DNA from: Burkholderiales bacterium
Lineage (GTDB): Bacteria; Pseudomonadota; Gammaproteobacteria; Burkholderiales; SG8-41
Length of the DNA: 6,530 nt
Assembly: GCA_019746155.1 (NCBI GenBank)
Contig: JAIESJ010000248.1
Location: 1 to 6,530 of the forward strand
Reading direction: 5' to 3'
The position numbers were made by a program, and so were the translations under genes. Shown here in pieces: positions 1 through 5,080 of this stretch. The stretch's first letter is position 1; each line of letters begins with the position of its first letter. The notes beneath the pieces were generated by a model. That model did not search any database and was not told the origin of the DNA. It saw only the letters and a list, made by a program, of their open reading frames with translations.

Positions 1-155
1 CGCCTGGCGCGAGGGCCATGGTGTGCGACGACATCGACCGGCTGCTGCAGCAGGACGCTGCCGCGGCGCGCCCCGGCGACCACGTGCAGATCATGAGCAA
101 CGGCGGCTTCGGCGGAATTCATGATAAATTGCTGGATAAACTCGCTCAAAAATGA
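1..155 (+). CDS. mpl: Mpl muropeptide ligase, C-terminal end only (5' partial)
   Basis: Frame 3 is open from the left edge to the TGA at 153-155 and encodes about 51 residues. The tail includes GDHVQIMSNGGFGGIHDKLL, which I recognise as the conserved C-terminus of UDP-N-acetylmuramate:L-alanyl-gamma-D-glutamyl-meso-diaminopimelate ligase. In that family the enzyme reattaches the tripeptide recovered from old cell wall to UDP-MurNAc in the cytoplasm, using ATP, so that peptidoglycan fragments are recycled. The SNGGFGGIH stretch lies in the C-terminal Mur-ligase domain; the ATP-binding and central domains lie outside the window. The stop overlaps the start of the next gene by four bases (ATGA, 152-155). 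Identification rests on the tail alone, but this tail is distinctive. Confidence 0.88.
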   Translation, partial: PGARAMVCDDIDRLLQQDAAAARPGDHVQIMSNGGFGGIHDKLLDKLAQK

Positions 156-1330
156 ACCGGAACATTCCCAACGACCCGCTCGGCGCCTTCTGCCGGCACA
201 CGCATGCTGAACTGAAAGGCTCGGGTCGCGGGCCGCTCGCCGGGCTCAGGCTCGGCGTCAAGGATCTTTACGACATCGCCGGGCACAAGACCGGCTTCGG
301 TAGTCCGGACTGGCTGGCGACACATGAAGCCGCACAGCGAACGGCGCCGGTGGTGCAGCAGTTGCTCGAGGCGGGCGCCGACATGGTCGGCAAGACCCAC
401 ACCGACGAGCTGGCTTACAGCCTGAACGGCGAAAACATGCACTACGGAACGCCCATCAACGTCAACGCGCCCGGCCGCATTCCCGGCGGGTCGTCGAGCG
501 GCTCGGCGGCGGCGGTCGCCGGCGGGCTGTGCGATTTCGCGATAGGCACCGATACCGGCGGCTCGGTGCGCGCGCCGGCGAGCTTCTGCGGCATTTATGG
601 CATACGGCCGACGCATGGACGGGTGTCGCTGGAAGGCGCGTGCCCGCTTGCCGCGAGCTTCGACACCTGCGGCTGGTTCGCGCGCGATTCCGCGTTGCTG
701 GAGCGCGTCGGACGCGTACTGCTGGGCGCTGCGCCGCCTGCCCGGCCCGGCCGCTTGCTGCTGGCCGTGGATGCGTTCGCGCTCGCCGGTGACGACATAA
801 CGCGCGCGTTGCGGCCCGCGGTGGATCGTGTCGCTGCGTTACTCGGCAAGTCCGAGCCGGTGACGGTGAGCGCCGAAGGCCTGCCGCAGTGGTTCCAGGT
901 GTTCCGCCTGCTGCAGGGCGCGGAAGTCTGGGCGCAGCACGGCGCATGGGTGACGCGCGTGCAGCCCACTCTCGGACCCGGCGTCAAAGAGCGCATCCAG
1001 TGGGCCTCGACCATAGCTGCGACGGATGTGGCGCAGGCCCAACAAAAGCGCGAAGACATCGCGCGCCGCATGGATGCGCTGCTTGCCGACGATGCCGTGC
1101 TGGTGCTGCCGACCGTGCCCGGAATCGCCCCGCTCAGGAATTCGCCGCCGGCCGAACTCGACGGCTTCCGCAGTCGCGCGATGGGCCTGCTGTGCATCGC
1201 CGGGCTGGCGCGGCTGCCGCAGGTCAATCTGCCGCTGGGCGCGCTCGATGGCTGTCCGCTCGGACTGTCGCTGATCGCGCGCCGCGGCGGCGACGAGATG
1301 CTGCTCAAGCTGGCGACCGCAATCGCTTAG
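152..1330 (+). CDS. Amidase-signature family hydrolase, AMI1-like
   Basis: A 392-residue cytoplasmic hydrolase of the amidase signature family (GatA/FAAH/malonamidase type), which cleaves carboxamides to acid plus ammonia or amine. The full catalytic set is visible: Lys37 in GVKDLYDI, cis-Ser114 in PGGSSSGSAAAVAGG (111-125), and nucleophile Ser138 in GTDTGGSVRAPAS (132-144). The 24-residue gap between the two serines equals that in FAAH and malonamidase E2. The segments GFGSPDWLATH, YSLNGENMHYGTP and SFDTCGWFARD closely resemble plant AMI1 indole-3-acetamide hydrolase as I remember it. The length is below the 450-500 residues of many family members but near the ~425 of AMI1. There is no signal peptide. 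The ATG at 152 overlaps the mpl stop and has no strong Shine-Dalgarno sequence, which suggests translational coupling. It is unlikely to be GatA because no gatC or gatB is nearby. The true substrate cannot be read from the sequence. Confidence 0.9.
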   Translation: MNRNIPNDPLGAFCRHTHAELKGSGRGPLAGLRLGVKDLYDIAGHKTGFGSPDWLATHEAAQRTAPVVQQLLEAGADMVGKTHTDELAYSLNGENMHYGTPINVNAPGRIPGGSSSGSAAAVAGGLCDFAIGTDTGGSVRAPASFCGIYGIRPTHGRVSLEGACPLAASFDTCGWFARDSALLERVGRVLLGAAPPARPGRLLLAVDAFALAGDDITRALRPAVDRVAALLGKSEPVTVSAEGLPQWFQVFRLLQGAEVWAQHGAWVTRVQPTLGPGVKERIQWASTIAATDVAQAQQKREDIARRMDALLADDAVLVLPTVPGIAPLRNSPPAELDGFRSRAMGLLCIAGLARLPQVNLPLGALDGCPLGLSLIARRGGDEMLLKLATAIA

Positions 1331-1386
1331 CCAGGCGCCGGGATGCCGTTCTTTTGCTCGCTGCTTCATCGTTGCACGGCGGCGCT

Positions 1387-1956
1387 ATGCTGATTTACAT
1401 CCATGGATTCAACAGTTCGGCGCAATCCTTCAAGGCCGGACTGCTGCGCAGCCGCATGGCGGCGCTGGGCCTGGGTAACGAATATGCCTGCCCGGAGCTT
1501 GCGCACCGCCCGCGGCAGGCGGTTGCGCAGCTCGAGGCACTGATCATGGCATCGCCGCGCGCGGCCACGGCGCTGGTCGGCAGCTCGCTCGGCGGTTTTT
1601 ATGCCACCTGGCTTGCCGAGAAATACGGGCTCAAAGCCGTGCTGGTGAATCCCGCGGTGCGCCCTTACGAACTGCTGCGTGATTGCATCGGGCCGCAGAA
1701 AAACCTCTACACCGGCGCGGAATACGAGTTCACCGCACAGCATCTCGACGAATTGCGTGAGCTCGAAACGGCGGCAATCACGCCCGAGCGCTATCTGCTC
1801 ATGGTGCAGACCGGCGACGAGGTGCTCGACTACCGGCAGGCGGTCGGCAAATATCTGGGTGCGAAACAGATCGTGATCGGGGGCGGCGACCACGGTTTCA
1901 GCAACTTCGCCGGATATCTGGATACCGTATTGGAGTTCTGCGGTATTGGACACTGA
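1387..1956 (+). CDS. yqiA: YqiA-family alpha/beta-hydrolase esterase (UPF0227)
   Basis: A 189-residue protein, close to the 193 of E. coli YqiA, a small cytoplasmic esterase known to act on short- to medium-chain acyl esters but of unclear physiological role. It opens with MLIYIHGFNSS, the first strand plus the HGFNS oxyanion loop. The nucleophile elbow is GSSLG (65-69, Ser67), followed by YATWLAEKYGL and VNPAVRPYELL, both hallmarks of YqiA. The acid lies in QTGDEVLDYRQAV (Asp144 probable) and the base is His169 in GGDHGFSNF. The frame stays open upstream to 889, but that part is an out-of-frame reading of the amidase gene; ATG 1387 matches the usual YqiA N-terminus. TTG at 1372 is a weaker alternative start. 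No strong ribosome site is seen. It lies 56 bases after the amidase, with no terminator between, so co-transcription is plausible. Confidence 0.92.
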   Translation: MLIYIHGFNSSAQSFKAGLLRSRMAALGLGNEYACPELAHRPRQAVAQLEALIMASPRAATALVGSSLGGFYATWLAEKYGLKAVLVNPAVRPYELLRDCIGPQKNLYTGAEYEFTAQHLDELRELETAAITPERYLLMVQTGDEVLDYRQAVGKYLGAKQIVIGGGDHGFSNFAGYLDTVLEFCGIGH

Positions 1957-1971
1957 CGCTTGCCATGCAAA

Positions 1972-1988
1972 TTTGCGATCTTTGCGAT
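1972..1988. repeat. Short tandem direct repeat after yqiA
   Basis: TTTGCGAT occurs twice, at 1972-1979 and 1981-1988, separated by one base, so the two copies have a 9-base period. The first copy overlaps the perfect palindrome GCAAATTTGC at 1967-1976. It begins 15 bases after the yqiA stop. It could be a protein-binding site upstream of the acyltransferase fusion gene or chance; no matching regulator family is recognised. Confidence 0.35.
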
Positions 1989-2015
1989 ACCGAAACGGCA
2001 TTGCTTTGCAGGCTG

Positions 2016-2135
2016 CTACGGAAAGCGTAGGATGGCTGACGTTGCTTTCAGCGTCGGCCAAGAATGCCGGAGCGCGGGAAACCCCGATTCGCCGGCGATA
2101 ACCTGAAAAAGAGCTCCGCGCGGAGCGATGACAGG
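2016..2135 (+). promoter_or_regulatory. Possible structured leader of the acyltransferase fusion gene
   Basis: The 216 bases between yqiA and the next gene (1957-2172) hold no convincing gene but contain a series of potential RNA stems. These are CTACG/CGTAG around loop GAAAG (2016-2030); a 9-pair stem with one G-T pair, 2033-2041 with 2052-2060; GCCGG/CCGGC (2066-2070 with 2092-2096) enclosing a CGGG/CCCG stem (2075-2078 with 2083-2086); and the palindrome 2113-2126 enclosed by CCTG/CAGG (2102-2105 with 2132-2135). None is followed by a T run, so they are not intrinsic terminators. I cannot match the set to a known riboswitch. A GC-rich genome yields such stems easily by chance, so this is tentative. 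Confidence 0.3.
2113..2126. repeat. Perfect 14-base palindrome
   Basis: GCTCCGCGCGGAGC reads identically on both strands. It ends 46 bases before the start codon of the acyltransferase fusion gene. As RNA it could form a short hairpin (GCTCC/GGAGC around a four-base loop); as DNA it could be the operator of a dimeric repressor. There is no second copy in the window and no regulator gene beside it, so the role is unknown. Confidence 0.4.
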
Positions 2136-2172
2136 CGTGACAATGAGGGGCGCCCGGTGATAGGTTGCGGTT

Positions 2173-4992
2173 ATGACCACGACACCCGCATCATCGCCCG
2201 ATCATCCACCGGTCGACGAATCGGCGATCCGCCTGCTCGGCCTAGTCGAGCAATTTCTCAAAGAAGCCCGGCCCGACCGGCGTACCACGGTTACGCTCGA
2301 CAGCTCGCTTGAGCGCGACTTCGGCATTGACAGCCTGGGGCGCGTTGAATTGCTGCTGCGCACCGAGCGTGCCTTTGGCGTGAGCATGCCGGAGCGCGCG
2401 CTGACCAGCGTCGAGACGCCGCGCGATCTGCTGCGCATCCTGCTCTCTGCACACGCGCCGGCGGCGTCGGCGGAAAAGGCGGTGCATACACTGACGCTCG
2501 CCACGGATTCGGCCCTGCCGGAGCGTGCTCAGACGCTGCTCGAAGCGCTCGATTGGCATGTGGCGCGGCATCCCGATCAGGTGCAGATTCATCTCTGTGA
2601 TGAAGATGAGCGGGAGCATGAGCTGAGCTATGCCGGACTCAAGGCCGGCGCAGAAGCGGTTGCGGTGGCTCTGGTCGAGGGCGGCCTCGAACCGGGGCAG
2701 GCGGCGGCGATCATGCTGCCTACCGGCCGCGATTATTTTTTCAGTTTCTTCGGCATCCTGATCGCGGGCGGGGTCCCGGTGCCGATCTATCCGCCGCTGC
2801 GGCTCGCGCAGCTCGAAGACCACATGCGCCGCCATGCCGGAATTCTTGCCAACGCACAGGTGGCGATAATGATCACCGTGCCGGAGGCGAAGCCGGTGGC
2901 CATGCTGCTGCGCCCGCAGGTCCGGTCGCTGCGCGGCGTAATGACCCCGGGCGAATTCGATCCGGGCAGAAAGCTGGATCTGCACCCGCGCGTGGGCGCT
3001 GAGGATATCGCGTTCCTGCAATACACTTCCGGCAGCACCGGCAATCCCAAGGGCGTGGTGCTCACCCACGCCAACCTGCTGGCGAACATACGGGCGATGG
3101 GTCGGGCCGTGGGCGCCTCCGCCAACGATGTTTTCGTCAGCTGGCTGCCGCTCTACCACGACATGGGATTGATCGGCGCATGGCTGGGCGGTCTCTATCA
3201 CGGTTTTCCGCTGGTGATCATGTCGCCACTTGCGTTCCTGTCGCGGCCGCAGCGCTGGCTGTGGGCGATTCATCGCCACCGCGGCACGCTCTCAGCGGCG
3301 CCGAATTTTGCCTACGAACTGTGCCTGCGCAAGATCGAAGACGCCGATATCGAAGGTCTCGATCTGAGCTCGTGGCGTTACGCGTTCAACGGCGCCGAGC
3401 CGGTGAGTCCCGATACCATCACCGCGTTCCGCGACCGCTTCGGGAAATACGGCCTGCGCGCGGAAGCGGTCGCGCCGGTCTACGGCTTGGCTGAATGCAC
3501 GGTAGGGCTTGCATTTCCACCGCCGGGGCGCGGACCGGTGATTGACCGCATCAAGCGTGATCCGTTCATGGCCTCGGGGCAGGCGGTTCCGGCGCGCGAA
3601 GACGAGCCCGATGTGCTGCGCTTTGTCGCCTGCGGGCTGCCGTTGCCGGGACATCAGGTGCGGGTGGTGGACGCGGCCGGCTTCGAGGCCGGCGAGCGCC
3701 AGGAGGGACGGCTGCAGTTCAAGGGGCCCTCCGCGACGAGCGGCTATTACCGTAATCCCGAGGAGACACGAAAACTTTTTTCCGGAGGCTGGCTCGACAG
3801 CGGCGATTATGCCTATCTCGCCAACGGTGAAATTTACCTTACCGGGCGTGTCAAGGACATGATCATCCGCGGCGGACGCAATATTTTTCCGTACGATCTC
3901 GAGCAGGCGGTGGGCGACATTCCGGGTATTCGCAAGGGTTGCGTGGCGGTGTTCGGGAGCGCCGATCCGGTCTCCGGGACCGAACGCCTGGTGGTGCTGG
4001 CGGAGACGCGCGAGACGGATGACGCGGTGCGCGAGCAGTTGCGGCACAAGATCAACGAAAAAGCGGTGGACGTGCTGGGCATGCCCGTTGACGATATTGT
4101 GCTCGCACCGCCGCATACGGTGCTGAAGACTTCAAGCGGAAAAATCCGGCGTGCCGCAAGCCGCGAATTCTACGAGCATGGCGACCGCGCGCCGCGTCCG
4201 GCGCCGGTATGGTGGCAGGTAACGCGCCTGATGTGGGCTGCTGCGGCACCGCAATTGCGGCGCGTGGCGCGGGCCGCAGCGGAGGCGGCGTACGGTTGCT
4301 ATGTGCTGGCCTGGTTTGCGCTACTCGCCCCGCCCACCTGGCTGGCGGTGGCGCTCATCGCCAGACCGGAATGGGGCCGTCCGCTCATCCACTACGCGGC
4401 GCGTCTGTTCCTGTGGCTTGCGCGCGTTCCCCTGGTGTGCCGCGGCATCGAAAATCTGCCGGCGGGGCCTTGTGTCCTGGCGGCAAACCATGCCAGCTAT
4501 CTGGACGGCATCGCGCTTTCAGCGGCGCTGCCGCCGCGGTTTGGATATGCATTTGCCGCCAAGCGCGAGTTTGCACGCCAGTTGATCCCGCGACTGTTCC
4601 TGCGGGGCATCGGCGCTGCGTACGTCGAGCGCCATGATGCGCACCGGGGCGCCGAGGACGTGGGACAATTCGCGGCGGTGTTGCAGTCAGGGAATTCCCC
4701 CATCTTTTTTCCGGAAGGGACGTTTGATCGCCGCACCGGGCTCAAGCCTTTCCGCAGCGGTGCGTTCGCGGTGGCGGCGCGCGCTGGCGTGCCGGTGGTG
4801 CCGGTGGCAATCCGCGGCACGCGCGCTATCCTGCGCGATGAGAGCTGGCTGGCGCGCCGGGGTGCGATTACCATAATTTTCGGTTTACCGCTTCAATCCT
4901 CTGGCCCGGACTGGGAAGCAACAGTAAAATTACGCGACGCGGTGCGGGGCGAGATTCTGCGCACGGGCGGCGAACCCGATCTCGCGCAATAG
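2173..4992 (+). CDS. ACP - fatty acyl-AMP ligase-like - PlsC acyltransferase fusion
   Basis: A 939-residue three-part protein. Residues ~15-95 form an acyl carrier domain with the phosphopantetheine site FGIDSLGRVEL (Ser54). Residues ~115-670 form an adenylating domain: P-loop YTSGSTGNPK (284-293), LPLYHDMG (325-332), APNFAYELC (376-384), YGLAE (437-441), Asp545, GRVKDMIIRGGRN (558-570) and catalytic Lys657 in KTSSGK. The motif wording and an extra stretch after YGLAE (about 446-485) resemble fatty acyl-AMP ligases more than acyl-CoA synthetases. Residues 707-730 and about 738-756 look membrane-inserting. Residues ~755-925 form a PlsC-type acyltransferase with NHASYLD (His773, Asp778), YVER (817-820), FPEGTF (846-851) and VPVAIRGTR (876-884). 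Predicted role: activate a free fatty acid, load the built-in carrier and acylate a lysolipid or glycerol phosphate at the inner membrane. E. coli Aas has the related parts in the opposite order and no carrier domain. A stop lies at 2161-2163, so ATG 2173 is the first possible ATG start; AGG at 2162-2164 is a weak ribosome site. The domain calls are firm; the acceptor is unknown. Confidence 0.9.
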   Translation: MTTTPASSPDHPPVDESAIRLLGLVEQFLKEARPDRRTTVTLDSSLERDFGIDSLGRVELLLRTERAFGVSMPERALTSVETPRDLLRILLSAHAPAASAEKAVHTLTLATDSALPERAQTLLEALDWHVARHPDQVQIHLCDEDEREHELSYAGLKAGAEAVAVALVEGGLEPGQAAAIMLPTGRDYFFSFFGILIAGGVPVPIYPPLRLAQLEDHMRRHAGILANAQVAIMITVPEAKPVAMLLRPQVRSLRGVMTPGEFDPGRKLDLHPRVGAEDIAFLQYTSGSTGNPKGVVLTHANLLANIRAMGRAVGASANDVFVSWLPLYHDMGLIGAWLGGLYHGFPLVIMSPLAFLSRPQRWLWAIHRHRGTLSAAPNFAYELCLRKIEDADIEGLDLSSWRYAFNGAEPVSPDTITAFRDRFGKYGLRAEAVAPVYGLAECTVGLAFPPPGRGPVIDRIKRDPFMASGQAVPAREDEPDVLRFVACGLPLPGHQVRVVDAAGFEAGERQEGRLQFKGPSATSGYYRNPEETRKLFSGGWLDSGDYAYLANGEIYLTGRVKDMIIRGGRNIFPYDLEQAVGDIPGIRKGCVAVFGSADPVSGTERLVVLAETRETDDAVREQLRHKINEKAVDVLGMPVDDIVLAPPHTVLKTSSGKIRRAASREFYEHGDRAPRPAPVWWQVTRLMWAAAAPQLRRVARAAAEAAYGCYVLAWFALLAPPTWLAVALIARPEWGRPLIHYAARLFLWLARVPLVCRGIENLPAGPCVLAANHASYLDGIALSAALPPRFGYAFAAKREFARQLIPRLFLRGIGAAYVERHDAHRGAEDVGQFAAVLQSGNSPIFFPEGTFDRRTGLKPFRSGAFAVAARAGVPVVPVAIRGTRAILRDESWLARRGAITIIFGLPLQSSGPDWEATVKLRDAVRGEILRTGGEPDLAQ

Positions 4993-5080
4993 CCTCTGCG
5001 CCGGGCAAGAGCCATCCGACTAATCCGGCGCCGGTTTGCTGCATTACCTTCCGGCCGGGCGCTATCACCACATTCCATAC

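Noticed and set aside
889..1386. N-terminal extension of the YqiA frame back to an ATG at 889
   Set aside because: This part is the amidase gene read out of frame. YqiA homology begins exactly at MLIYIHGFNSS (1387).
1996..2010. Sigma-54-like GGCAT...TTGCA element in the yqiA downstream gap
   Set aside because: The GG-to-GC spacing is one base short and the -24 half is imperfect; such promoters do not tolerate altered spacing.
2033..2060. Possible intrinsic terminator after yqiA
   Set aside because: The 9-pair stem is real on paper, but no T tract follows on either strand.
1957..2172. Known riboswitch class (cyclic-di-GMP, glycine or cobalamin type) in the leader
   Set aside because: I looked for the conserved core sequences of these classes and found none.
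2064..2312. Small plus-strand open frame (82 residues) starting in the leader, a possible leader peptide
   Set aside because: Its second half overlaps the carrier domain in another frame, the composition is Arg-rich, and no ribosome site is evident.
2242..3279. 345-residue minus-strand open frame opposite the carrier and adenylation domains
   Set aside because: No family resemblance, biased His/Arg/Gln composition, and the plus strand carries clear ACP and AMP-binding motifs.
5026..5035. CCGGCGCCGG palindrome followed by TTTGCT between the fusion gene and the RNase gene
   Set aside because: The stem would be only three pairs around a four-base loop and the T run is short, so it is not a credible terminator.
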